Source: an uncultured Bacteroidales bacterium
Lineage (GTDB): Bacteria; Bacteroidota; Bacteroidia; Bacteroidales; Salinivirgaceae
Reading direction: 5' to 3'
DNA: 43,946 nucleotides
NCBI GenBank assembly: GCA_937981765.1
Contig: CALJOM010000017.1
Location: 1 to 43,946 of the forward strand
Under the pieces are notes generated by a model. The model searched no databases. It was not told the DNA's origin and worked only from the letters and a program-made list of their open reading frames with translations. Both the position numbers and the translations under genes were made by a program. Below, in pieces: positions 23,871 to 31,959 of this stretch. Position 1 is the first letter of the stretch. Every line of letters begins with the position of its first letter.

Positions 23871-24779
23871 TCAAAAAATACTTTTGCCGGAAAGAGTTGT
23901 AAAATGCTCCAGAAATAAAGACCCCGCCAAAGAATTACCCGATTTATCAAGGTCCTTTGACCACACAGCAAGAGTCATTTCATTGGGAATTACTGCTATT
24001 ATGCCACTACCTACACCTCTTTTGGCCGAAATCCCAACTTTATAGGCAAAATTTCCTACAGCATCGTGGTTTCTACAAGTTAACAACAAAGCATTTACTT
24101 TTTTATTCTGACGAAACGATAACGCCTCCCGGAGCTATGTACACCATTGCGGCTCAAGAAATCAAAAATTCTCACCAGATTGAAGCACGACATTTCTAGC
24201 GAACAGTGGGTGAAATAGCCATCGAGAACTCTATTACAATCGTTAACAATGGTGCCATAGCTTTTCATAAAATTATCCAGTGCAACATTTCGGAAACCGG
24301 TTGCCTTTTCCAATTCTAACCTCATAATTATAGTCTAATGTAGAATTTCCTGAAAGTTGACGAGCTAAATTCAAAATCTCAAATTCAGGGTTAGCGTAAT
24401 TAGAAATCAAGGAGTAGGTAATTACCAGAGCTCCAGCATTGATAAATGGATTTCGCGGAATGCCATTTTCATACTCCAATTGTATCAAAGAGTTGAACCC
24501 ATTACCCGAAGGTGCGATACCAACACGACTATTTAATAATATGGAATCGTCCTTATCTAGGCAAAGAACCAGAGTCAAAAGTTTCGAGATACTTTGAATG
24601 GTAAACCATTTTTCAGCATCGCCAAGGGTAAACTGGGAGCCATCGTTGGTTCGCATGGCAAAGCCATATGTGTTTATATCTGCCGAAGCCAAAGCCGGAA
24701 TATAGTCAGTTAGCTTTCCAAGTCCAACACTCGATTGGATCTTGTGAAATGCTTGTATAGCAATACTACGGTAATCCAC
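23871..24779 (-). pseudogene. glsA: Broken glutaminase A
   Basis: Glutaminase turns glutamine into glutamate and ammonia. The N-terminal two thirds are in one frame (24779 to about 24320) and carry the catalytic QSISK, FNS(L/I)IQLE(Y/H)ENGIPRNPFINAGA segments. The frame then shifts near 24320 (ELEKATGFRNVALDNFMKSYGTIVND...SLEMSC) and again near 24105 (LLLTCRNHDAVGNFAYKVG...AVIPNEMTLAVWS...FTTLSGKSIF to the stop at 23871). The start is GTG where MDYR proteins usually have ATG, and a few conserved core residues are altered (for example WFTIQS, SGNGF for SGxxF). The intact family protein is about 305 residues, so the whole length is present but unreadable. It follows the outer-membrane barrel gene by 7 bases and was probably its operon partner. 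Confidence 0.9.
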
Positions 24780-24786
24780 TGTTTAA

Positions 24787-25320
24787 CTAAAAACGATAGG
24801 TAGCCCCAAGTTTTAGCCCCCCAAGGGTGGTAGCAAACTCTAACTCTCCGTTAATTGCCCAACGATTAGAGAAATAGTAGCGGCTTCCGAGATGAATTCC
24901 GAGATAAATTCCGCTATCACGTTTCCCTGTGTAGGTTATAGCGTTGTTACTGGTGGTGGTAGATACATGAATATATCCTAAAGAGGCTCCGGCATATAGA
25001 TCCCAGAAGGCCGGTAATTCAATTAATTTATCGAAATAGTAATTGCCAACAACTCCCAGGGCAATCATTTTGTGAGAATATTCTACGTTGTTATATTTTT
25101 CGTTATTGATTCGGAAATTACCTTCCCCACCCAAAGATAGTTCGCTATAAAGCATTTTTTCGTATTGAAAATAGAGAGGTAATCCCCAACCCGAGGTACC
25201 AACTCCAAAATTTAAATGCTGATCTCCTTGTTTATTGTCGGCGCTTCCATGGGGAATCTGTGCCTGAAGGGGAAATGTAGCAATTAAAAATAATGCCGTG
25301 ATAATACCTTGCTTCATCAT
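24787..25320 (-). CDS. Outer-membrane beta-barrel protein
   Basis: A 177-residue exported protein: signal peptide MMKQGIITALFLIATFPLQAQ, then alternating hydrophobic/polar strands rich in Tyr, Gly and Phe (LPLYFQYEKMLYSELSLGGEGNF, FWDLYAGASLGYIHV, GIYLGIHLGSRYYFSN) and a C-terminal KLGATYRF ending in Phe, the signature of OM barrels. Length suits an eight-strand barrel of the OmpX/porin_fam type. The N-terminus may begin at either of two adjacent ATGs (25320 or 25317). It precedes the broken glutaminase in the same direction. Confidence 0.82.
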   Translation of the reverse strand: MMKQGIITALFLIATFPLQAQIPHGSADNKQGDQHLNFGVGTSGWGLPLYFQYEKMLYSELSLGGEGNFRINNEKYNNVEYSHKMIALGVVGNYYFDKLIELPAFWDLYAGASLGYIHVSTTTSNNAITYTGKRDSGIYLGIHLGSRYYFSNRWAINGELEFATTLGGLKLGATYRF

Positions 25321-25411
25321 TTTCGAACGTTTGGAATGTTATTCACCAAATTTCAGGGTGCAAATATGCAAATTTGTGATGAAATTTAAAAGCGATTTCA
25401 CTTCTGTTTCA

Positions 25412-25419
25412 TAATTTTG
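25412..25419 (+). promoter_or_regulatory. -7 box (TAATTTTG) of the DUF6485 gene
   Basis: A perfect -7 match with transcription start near 25424, about 11 bases before the ATG at 25435. It contains the alternative TTG at 25417, which therefore cannot be the start. Confidence 0.55.
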
Positions 25420-25434
25420 CAAAAAACAACCCAT

Positions 25435-25623
25435 ATGGAATGCAAAGTTAGGGAAAACAAGAGTAAATGCAACTGTACTTATCCATGTCCGCGTCATGGT
25501 TTATGTTGCGAATGTATTGCCTACCATCGGAGTAAGGGACAATTGCCGGCTTGCTACTTCTCTACAGAAGACGAACGAACCTACAATCGTTCCATTGAGT
25601 TTTATCTTTCGCGCAAGCGGTAA
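25435..25623 (+). CDS. Small Cys-rich DUF6485 protein
   Basis: A 62-residue protein with eight cysteines (3, 12, 14, 18, 24, 25, 27 and 40) in the order KCNCTYPC and [10 protein letters not shown], which strongly suggests zinc or iron-sulfur binding. The pattern matches DUF6485 as I recall it, a small protein widespread in anaerobes and without known function. Start ATG at 25435; its stop at 25623 is one base from the stop codon of the convergent cysN. Confidence 0.8.
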   Translation: MECKVRENKSKCNCTYPCPRHGLCCECIAYHRSKGQLPACYFSTEDERTYNRSIEFYLSRKR

Positions 25624-25624
25624 T

Positions 25625-26929
25625 TTACACAAACATACAGGCACCAACCGTATTGTTTGTTCCTTCTTCAATAATTATAGCACTGCCTGTAATGCGATTG
25701 TGTGAATAACTGTCCCGAATTAATGGCTCAGTGGTTTTAAGCTGTACCTCAGCAATATCATTGAGTCCGATTTGTTTTTTCTCGTAATTTTTCTCCAAAG
25801 TGTTGATATCTAACATATAATTTATGTTTGTAACGATACAACGAACGTCGTGTGTGGTGTGTTTGAGGAAATAACGTTGTCCTAAAACCAATGGACGGGT
25901 ACTGAGCCAACAGATTTTTGCCGTAAGGTCCTGTTCAACAACAGGCATGGTGTCTTTTACAATCATATTTCCCCGGCTAATATCAATATCGTCCTCCAAT
26001 TGCATGGAAACCGACATGGGCGGAAATGCCTCATCGAGTTGCTTACTGCCAAGTTCAATAGATTTAATACGAGTTTGTAAGCCTGCTGGATAAATTGTAA
26101 CCGTGTCGCCCGGCCGAAAAACTCCCCCAGCTATTCTTCCTGCATATCCTCTGTAATCATGAAATTTATCTGAGATAGGACGAATAACATATTGAACCGG
26201 AAAACGTCCTTCGGAAAGATTTCTGTCGCCCGTAATCTCAATGGTTTCTAACAACTGAAGCAATGATGGCCCGGAGTACCAGGGCATATTCTGGCTTTTT
26301 TCAACCACATTGTCGCCGAGTTTGGCACTGATGGGGATGAAGCGAATGTCAGAATTATCGATTTTAGGAGCTACATTTTGCAAATAGTCGGATTTAATTT
26401 GTTCAAAGATTTTCTGGTCGTAGTCAACTAAATCCATTTTGTTGACACATATTACAATGTGCCGTATTTGCAGCAAACTGGCAATAAAGCTGTGTCGTCG
26501 GGTTTGTTCCAACACTCCATTACGGGCATCTATCAATATTAAGGCAAGATTGGCGGTTGATGCTCCGGTAACCATATTTCGGGTGTATTGAATATGCCCC
26601 GGGGTATCGGCAATAATAAATTTTCGTTTTGGAGTGGCAAAATAGCGATAGGCTACATCGATGGTAATACCTTGTTCGCGCTCGGCACGCAAACCATCGG
26701 TCAGCAACGCAAGATTAACCTCCTCGCTCCCAAGTCGCGCTGATGCACGTTCGATACTCTCCAGTTGATCTTCAAATATGGCTTTTGAGTCGTAAAGCAA
26801 ACGACCAATGAGAGTACTCTTTCCATCATCGACACTACCAGCGGTTGTAAAACGCAACAGTTCCATATCCAAATATCCGCCAGTTAGCGATTCTGTTGTA
26901 TTTGGTTGTTCCATAGCCTTGTTTTTCAT
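25625..26929 (-). CDS. cysN: Sulfate adenylyltransferase subunit 1 (GTPase)
   Basis: The GTPase subunit that drives ATP + sulfate to APS in assimilatory sulfate reduction. EF-Tu-like: G1 GSVDDGKST (31-39), the switch AEREQGITIDVAYR, G3 DTPGH, G4 NKMD, followed by two beta-barrel domains. At 434 residues it lacks the C-terminal APS kinase (CysC) domain of fused NodQ-type proteins, consistent with an APS-using CysH. It follows cysD by 8 bases in one operon. It starts at ATG 26929; MEQPN (26914) is a second possible start. Confidence 0.96.
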   Translation of the reverse strand: MKNKAMEQPNTTESLTGGYLDMELLRFTTAGSVDDGKSTLIGRLLYDSKAIFEDQLESIERASARLGSEEVNLALLTDGLRAEREQGITIDVAYRYFATPKRKFIIADTPGHIQYTRNMVTGASTANLALILIDARNGVLEQTRRHSFIASLLQIRHIVICVNKMDLVDYDQKIFEQIKSDYLQNVAPKIDNSDIRFIPISAKLGDNVVEKSQNMPWYSGPSLLQLLETIEITGDRNLSEGRFPVQYVIRPISDKFHDYRGYAGRIAGGVFRPGDTVTIYPAGLQTRIKSIELGSKQLDEAFPPMSVSMQLEDDIDISRGNMIVKDTMPVVEQDLTAKICWLSTRPLVLGQRYFLKHTTHDVRCIVTNINYMLDINTLEKNYEKKQIGLNDIAEVQLKTTEPLIRDSYSHNRITGSAIIIEEGTNNTVGACMFV

Positions 26930-26937
26930 TTTTTACA

Positions 26938-27843
26938 TTAAAAATATCCTTCCCGCTTTCTATCTTCCATGGCCGATTCGCTTCTTCGGTCGTCGGCTCT
27001 GCTACCACGCTCTGTTACACGTGTGGCAGCTATTTCCTGAACTATTTCTTCCAGGGTAGTTGCTTTACTGAGAGTAAGTCCCGTGCAGGTGATGTCGCCG
27101 ATGGTACGGCAACGCACATCCAGCTCTTCAATTTTTTCATTCTCTTTTAACTGCATAAAGGGAGCCCAGGCAAGATATTGGCCATTGCGTTTAAACACCT
27201 TCCGACGATGAGTAAAATAGAGCGAAGGCATCTCTATCTGTTCAAGAAGAATATATTGCCAAACATCCATCTCTGTCCAATTACTGAGCGGAAATACTCG
27301 AAAATGTTCCCCTAGGTTTTTCCGTCCGTTAAATATATTCCACAATTCCGGTCGTTGATTTTTGGGATCCCATTGCCCAAAAACATCCCGGTGAGAGAAA
27401 AACCGTTCCTTGGCTCGGGCCTTTTCCTCGTCACGCCGACCCCCTCCAAGAGCACAATCAAATTTATGTTCGGCGATAGTATCTAAAAGGGTTACCGTTT
27501 GCAACATGTTTCGACTTGCCTCCGGACCGGTTTCTTCAACAACTCTTCCTTTTTCAATAGATTCTTGAACAGACCCTACAATAAGTTTAACTCCGGTTTC
27601 TGCCACAAGTCGATCGCGATATTCAATAGTCTCTTCAAAATTATGCCCGGTATCTATGTGTACTAACGGAAATGGCACCTTAGCCGGATAAAAGGCCTTG
27701 CGAGCTAAATAAAACATAACTATTGAATCTTTTCCCCCGCTAAAAAGTAGCGAAGGCCGCTCGAATTGCGCTGCAACTTCCCTGATAACATAAATAGCTT
27801 CGGCTTCAAGTTCCTGAAGATGCTTTATGGTATATTGGTTCAT
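26938..27843 (-). CDS. cysD: Sulfate adenylyltransferase subunit 2
   Basis: The catalytic ATP-pyrophosphatase subunit that adenylates sulfate to APS. The PP-loop SGGKDS is at residues 35-40, and the GGGRRDEEKARAKERFFSHRD and DVWQYI segments are typical. The length of 301 residues equals the family norm. First gene of the cysDN operon, divergent from cysH across a 142-base gap containing overlapping promoters. Confidence 0.98.
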   Translation of the reverse strand: MNQYTIKHLQELEAEAIYVIREVAAQFERPSLLFSGGKDSIVMFYLARKAFYPAKVPFPLVHIDTGHNFEETIEYRDRLVAETGVKLIVGSVQESIEKGRVVEETGPEASRNMLQTVTLLDTIAEHKFDCALGGGRRDEEKARAKERFFSHRDVFGQWDPKNQRPELWNIFNGRKNLGEHFRVFPLSNWTEMDVWQYILLEQIEMPSLYFTHRRKVFKRNGQYLAWAPFMQLKENEKIEELDVRCRTIGDITCTGLTLSKATTLEEIVQEIAATRVTERGSRADDRRSESAMEDRKREGYF

Positions 27844-27922
27844 GGGTTAAAAACGGTTTTTGCTGATACAATCTTTGAATAATGTATTACTAAATTGTCT
27901 TTAGGGCTGAATTTAAAGTCTG

Positions 27923-27930
27923 CAAAATTA
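27923..27930 (-). promoter_or_regulatory. -7 box (TAATTTTG) of cysDN
   Basis: Reads TAATTTTG on the minus strand, a perfect match, about 75 bases before the cysD ATG. It lies exactly where the -33 region of the divergent cysH promoter should fall. Confidence 0.55.
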
Positions 27931-27951
27931 ACTTTTTCCGCTGTTTTTTCC

Positions 27952-27959
27952 TAATTTTG
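27952..27959 (+). promoter_or_regulatory. -7 box (TAATTTTG) of cysH
   Basis: A perfect match, transcription start near 27964. With the cysDN box it forms an inverted repeat, CAAAATTA-21 bases-TAATTTTG, so each promoter's -33 region overlaps the other's -7 box. Confidence 0.55.
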
Positions 27960-27985
27960 TCGATATTTTGAAAACTTTTAAGCAA

Positions 27986-28699
27986 ATGGCTCGTCAACTC
28001 ATGGTATCGGAACTTATTGAAAAACTCAACCCACTCCCCCTGGAAGAAAGAATTAAAACCATTTACTCTACTTTTGGAAATGAACTTGTTTTTGCATCGA
28101 GCATGGGAGCTGAGGATCAGGTGATTACAGATGTTATTGTAAAGCACTGCCCCGAAATTCGAATTATTACCCTAGATACCGGCAGATTATTCCCTGAAAC
28201 GTATAAACTTATAGATACTACCCGTCAACGCTATGGTAAAGAAATAGAAGTGTTTTTCCCAGATTACAAAGAAGTTGAATCCATGGTTCGCCAACATGGT
28301 ATTAATCTTTTTTATCACTCCATTGAAAACAGAAAACTATGTTGCAGAATACGGAAAATAGAACCTCTGAAACGGGCTTTGGAAGGAGCCGCCGCCTGGA
28401 TTACTGGGTTGCGTAGAGAGCAATCTGTTACCCGAATTGAAAATCATTTGGCCGAATGGGATGGATCGTTTGGGTTAATCAAAATTAACCCTCTGATAGA
28501 TTGGACCGAAAAACAGGTTTGGGATTATATTGTAGCAAACAATGTCCCTTACAACAGTTTGCACGATAAACATTTCCCAAGTATAGGGTGCCAGCCATGT
28601 ACCCGAGCAGTGCTGCCTGGTGAAGATATCCGCGCCGGACGTTGGTGGTGGGAAAATCCGGAACAAAAAGAGTGCGGCCTCCATTGGAAAAACCATTAA
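27986..28699 (+). CDS. cysH: Adenylylsulfate (APS) reductase, CysH family
   Basis: Reduces APS to sulfite using thioredoxin. The 237-residue protein has the 4Fe-4S ligand pairs Cys119-Cys120 and Cys202-Cys205 that separate APS reductases from the cluster-free PAPS enzymes, and the catalytic Cys230 in ECGLH. The PP-loop-like SSMGAEDQV is near 38-46. With CysDN lacking an APS kinase, this gives a short route of sulfate to APS to sulfite; a sulfite reductase is not in the window. The ATG at 27986 is the first after the inferred transcription start; the frame is open further up to a TTG at 27968, which overlaps the start-site region. Confidence 0.95.
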   Translation: MARQLMVSELIEKLNPLPLEERIKTIYSTFGNELVFASSMGAEDQVITDVIVKHCPEIRIITLDTGRLFPETYKLIDTTRQRYGKEIEVFFPDYKEVESMVRQHGINLFYHSIENRKLCCRIRKIEPLKRALEGAAAWITGLRREQSVTRIENHLAEWDGSFGLIKINPLIDWTEKQVWDYIVANNVPYNSLHDKHFPSIGCQPCTRAVLPGEDIRAGRWWWENPEQKECGLHWKNH

Positions 28700-28868
28700 A
28701 CAGCAATCCTGTGCCGGTGGGGAATAATTTATTAACATTTCATTAACTTAGAAATTACTCCAATCTGCTCAAAAATATCATACATTGCGAAAAATTACCA
28801 AAACCCTTCTTTTGGGGCGCAACCGAAAAGCCATTAGAGTAGGAAAAAACTTATTAAAACTATCGTAC

Positions 28869-29834
28869 ATGAAAAAAACAATGTTAGTGGCTACCATCCT
28901 AATAGCCACTTATGCTATTTCGACGGCTTCTGTCATCAGTCAACAAGAAACTATCGAACCTGTCCAACAGAACGACCAAACCCACCCAAAAAAAGAAAAA
29001 AGCATCGACTGGTTTCAGCTTATTTTATCGATCGGATATTTGGGAGGTGTTTTTGTAGCTTTTCCATTGGTTCTATACACCAACATAAAAGAGAAAATTC
29101 AACAACCCGACTCATTATCCCCGGTTACTCAACAACTCTCAGAAGAGTTGAGAAATCAAAAAACGGCTGAAATTCTGGCTGCTATCGATGAAAAACTAAC
29201 CATTATTACCAACGATGACGGACAAGAGTGGATTACCATAACTAATGGACGTCAAGCAAAGTTTGTAAAATTCGGGCTTGATTATATAAACAAGCACCTC
29301 CAGCCAACCGACGAGACACTGGTTAATAGAGTAAAAGAGTTTGAAGAAGTTTATAACGAGAGAACTAAACGCATTTTTACCGGGTCTAAATGGGTTTTAG
29401 GTTGTGCCATAGGACTTGGAGTGTTATTTTTCTTTTTAGGCGGCATATCCGCATTCTTTTTTATACACCTGTTGGGAATCATTTTTTATTTCCTTGCCAG
29501 CCGAACTCCTATTTACGTAATTGAAAAGCGGATGAAATATTTTGGGACAACCCCAGGGCTTATTAATACCATTATTACAACCTTGCTAGTAGCAGAAGGA
29601 ACCAAATACTATGTAAAACACGGGAGCGGTCCTTGGCAAAGAGACTATGAAACTGAGCTGAGCAATTCAATGGCAACCTTACTCATTCTCTTCGTGGTAG
29701 CAATGCTTATTGGCTTTTGCATTGCATTGCTCGGCCTGCTGAATGCCATTGCCAACTATTTCTCCTCCTATATTTTACCAACTGAAAATGAAGAAAAATG
29801 GTATTTCAAAAATTTTAACCCGGCTTTAGCATAA
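28869..29834 (+). CDS. Multi-pass membrane protein, unknown function
   Basis: A 321-residue protein. The N-terminal MKKTMLVATILIATYAISTASV looks like a signal sequence or first helix; further hydrophobic segments lie at about residues 48-68 (QLILSIGYLGGVFVAFPLVLY), 175-215 (two helices separated by a short turn) and 265-300 (SMATLLILFVVAMLIGFCIALLGLL), with a soluble helical part between 75 and 170 rich in acidic residues. No catalytic motif or known family is visible. The reading frame is open upstream to a TTG at 28785, but the ATG at 28869 follows TATCGTAC and begins a good membrane-targeting N-terminus. No clear terminator on either side. Confidence 0.75.
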   Translation: MKKTMLVATILIATYAISTASVISQQETIEPVQQNDQTHPKKEKSIDWFQLILSIGYLGGVFVAFPLVLYTNIKEKIQQPDSLSPVTQQLSEELRNQKTAEILAAIDEKLTIITNDDGQEWITITNGRQAKFVKFGLDYINKHLQPTDETLVNRVKEFEEVYNERTKRIFTGSKWVLGCAIGLGVLFFFLGGISAFFFIHLLGIIFYFLASRTPIYVIEKRMKYFGTTPGLINTIITTLLVAEGTKYYVKHGSGPWQRDYETELSNSMATLLILFVVAMLIGFCIALLGLLNAIANYFSSYILPTENEEKWYFKNFNPALA

Positions 29835-29975
29835 ACTATAACCAACTCTAAAAATTAATTCCCGAGGGTTAATACATTTTAAACGTGAATTTGTTCCTGG
29901 GGGCATTTCAGTAAATACCCGAACTCCCCTGCCCCCCCTTTTAAATCAATTCCATCCACGAAAGAGCCATTTTCC

Positions 29976-30830
29976 ATGGATCAGTATCTCTGCATCCGTT
30001 GCGGAATTTGTATTGAAATTTTTCTAACCAATGTATTTGAACAGAGCGATTCAGGACAAACACAATTTAATACACAAAATATCCCCATCTGTTTAGGGTG
30101 TGGGCAATGTATAACCGTTGGCAAACCCAAAGCTATCACAACTAATAGGCTTTCGTACAAAAACGATTTTGAAAATTTTTCCAAAAACAACGATATTATT
30201 TCCTTATTTAAAACACATCAATTTGTACGTGGATTTTGCCAAAACCTGTAGAAAAAGATTGTTTAAATCGGATATTGCATGCCATCAGCACCCGCCGCAT
30301 GGAAACTCGCACCAGCACGTTGAAATAACAGTAGTAAACAATAGAGACCTTATAATGAAGGCTTTTCCGCACATGGTGCAGTTTTATCAAAACTTAAAAT
30401 CCTGGCTAAAAAATCCGATTATACGCAGAGGAATTCGATCCAAAGAAGGAAAAGACACTCTGAAAACGTTAGATACCCATATATTACCATGAATTCAGCG
30501 AGGCGTGTATAACACCTTCTCTTACAACTACGATGGAATAACCCGCGGGGCACATACCCATACCATAGTACTGTTTCACGCTGAAAAAGATTCGGAAGAA
30601 CATATTCAGGACTCGCTTATATTTGTAACCTATGCCACATTGGCTGCACACAACCTTGGATCAGGGGTTACCATAAACGGACTTATTCCTCCGACTTTTA
30701 ATAAACAAAAAGAACTAAACAACTGTTTAATATCCCCGACCAAAATAAAATAGTAACCTCCTTGATTGTTAGAAACCCTAAATATAAATATCACCGCAAA
30801 ATAAAGCGGCAGTTGAAATCAATAACCTAA
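29976..30830 (+). pseudogene. Decayed ferredoxin-nitroreductase fusion protein
   Basis: An N-terminal two-cluster ferredoxin domain (CIRCGIC..., then CLGCGQC) is followed by a nitroreductase FMN domain (APHGNSHQH-like PHGNSHQHVEIT, YATLAAHNLGSGVTINGLIPP). Damage: the fourth ligand Cys of the first cluster is Phe (IEIF for IE(I/V)CP) and that of the second is Gly (ITVGKP for xxVCKP); frameshifts occur near 30190-30300 and at 30735; TGA at 30490-30492 interrupts the frame; the true C-terminus is readable in a further frame to 30830. The intact family reduces nitro compounds or flavins in anaerobes. Loss of cluster ligands by substitution shows genuine decay. Confidence 0.88.
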
Positions 30831-30849
30831 CTCGAATAAACGACAACCA

Positions 30850-31284
30850 ATGAAAAACACCCTGCCCCTAAAAACCCTTGATGGCAACAATTTTGATCCA
30901 TTATTTGAGTACAAAGGAAATCCTTTGTGCGTAGTCTTTTATCACACCTCATGCCTTGGGGGCACCGGACGAGCCCTGCCTTTAGCCTATAACCTTAGCC
31001 GGGAATTTCCAGGGATTCGGTTTGTAGTGGTGCATGTAAATTCCCCTTCCATGCTGCTATCTCATCAGGAAATTCTTTCTGTTTTCGTGAACTCCACTCC
31101 CCCGTCTCCTATATATTTAGACCCCGAAGCCACGAACTTTAAAAAATACCATGCCGAAGGGACTCCCTATTGGCTCATTTTCGACAACCATGGCAATATT
31201 GTTAACTCAATTTTTGGGTCGCAGGAGAACGCTCAAAACAGGTTATACTACATCCTTGAAGAGCTAAGTAACAAAGCAACTTGA
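30850..31284 (+). CDS. Thioredoxin-fold protein with a CxxG active-site variant
   Basis: A 144-residue cytoplasmic protein. N-terminal strand LCVVFYHTSCLGGTGRALPLAYNL, then RFVVVHVNSP and EGTPYWLIFDNHGNIVNSIFGS (cis-Pro loop GTPYWL) form a TlpA/AhpC-like thioredoxin fold. Cys35 is present, but residue 38, the resolving Cys of CxxC, is Gly (GGC at 30961-30963; TGC would differ by one base). In relatives I recall CLGCTG here, so disulfide exchange is probably lost; peroxidase-like one-Cys chemistry remains possible. It begins 19 bases after the nitroreductase pseudogene and may be undergoing early decay. Confidence 0.75.
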   Translation: MKNTLPLKTLDGNNFDPLFEYKGNPLCVVFYHTSCLGGTGRALPLAYNLSREFPGIRFVVVHVNSPSMLLSHQEILSVFVNSTPPSPIYLDPEATNFKKYHAEGTPYWLIFDNHGNIVNSIFGSQENAQNRLYYILEELSNKAT

Positions 31285-31319
31285 ACAAGAACCGTGATAA
31301 ATGATAGGCAGGTTTATAA

Positions 31320-31754
31320 CTACATCTCGCCGGTGGCTCTTTCCCAGGTTTGAGTGGAATAAAACCAACCAATGTAACCTCTAACTTTTAATTTATCGCC
31401 CTCCAGCCATATTTTGGCATCGTAAAACGATTTACGGTCGGGGGCAAACAAAAGTTGGTCACCTACCCACTCATTTCCTTTTTTGGTTAAACCATTGATA
31501 ATTTGCATCCCTATAACTTTCTTATTGGTATAGGGCTGTGGACAGTTTTCGCAAATGCGCTCTTCTGGCTTTTCGTAACCATAGAGCTTGATAATTTTCC
31601 CGTACAACTTGCCATCGGTACCTATGTAAATTTTCACCAACGATTTAGCTTTGCCAGTTTCATGATCAATGGTTCGCCATACACCTTCAACACTGTTTTG
31701 AGCAGCTAAACCCAACATCCAGAAAAAAAACAACAACCTTAGCGTAGTCCTCAT
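31320..31754 (-). CDS. DUF2147 domain protein, exported
   Basis: A 144-residue periplasmic protein. Signal peptide MRTTLRLLFFFWMLGLAAQ; the mature part matches the DUF2147 pattern: VEGVWRTIDHETGKAKSLVKIYIGTDGKLYGKIIKLY, CENCP with two Cys, WVGDQLL and YIGWFYSTQTWERA. DUF2147 proteins are small beta-barrel lipocalin-like envelope proteins of unknown role. An upstream ATG at 31763 is also in frame, but 31754 places the charged n-region correctly. Convergent with the thioredoxin-fold gene. Confidence 0.83.
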   Translation of the reverse strand: MRTTLRLLFFFWMLGLAAQNSVEGVWRTIDHETGKAKSLVKIYIGTDGKLYGKIIKLYGYEKPEERICENCPQPYTNKKVIGMQIINGLTKKGNEWVGDQLLFAPDRKSFYDAKIWLEGDKLKVRGYIGWFYSTQTWERATGEM

Positions 31755-31934
31755 ATCGCACAAATTTTTAGTTAAACATAGATGTCATTCTGGAAAATCC
31801 ATTCAAAATTTAAATATACGAATTTTTACATTCAATCATCGTTGCCGATTTTTTTTTTTTGATATTTCAGAAGCCCACAGTTTTCATAAAATTTTGTGCT
31901 TAATTTTAAACTTTTTCAAAAGAGAATTGTTCTT

Positions 31935-31949
31935 AAATTGTAATAATTT
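31935..31949. promoter_or_regulatory. Candidate Fur/PerR operator (AAATT-5-AATTT)
   Basis: AAATTGTAATAATTT, 15 bases, is an imperfect dyad (12 of 15 positions symmetric) 11 bases before the Fur-family ATG, overlapping the leader. Its AT-rich dyad form is like PerR boxes, so autoregulation of the fur-dpsL operon is likely. A T12 run lies further upstream at 31849-31860. Confidence 0.4.
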
Positions 31950-31959
31950 CAAGATACGA

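Noticed and set aside
15383..30830. The broken genes explained as assembly or base-calling indels
   Set aside because: The damage includes substitutions of invariant residues, lost start codons and internal deletions, and is limited to four genes while very long neighbouring genes are uninterrupted.
31849..31860. Run of twelve T residues upstream of the Fur-family gene
   Set aside because: A homopolymer with no hairpin before it and no gene ending just upstream; probably a neutral slippage tract, possibly length-variable.
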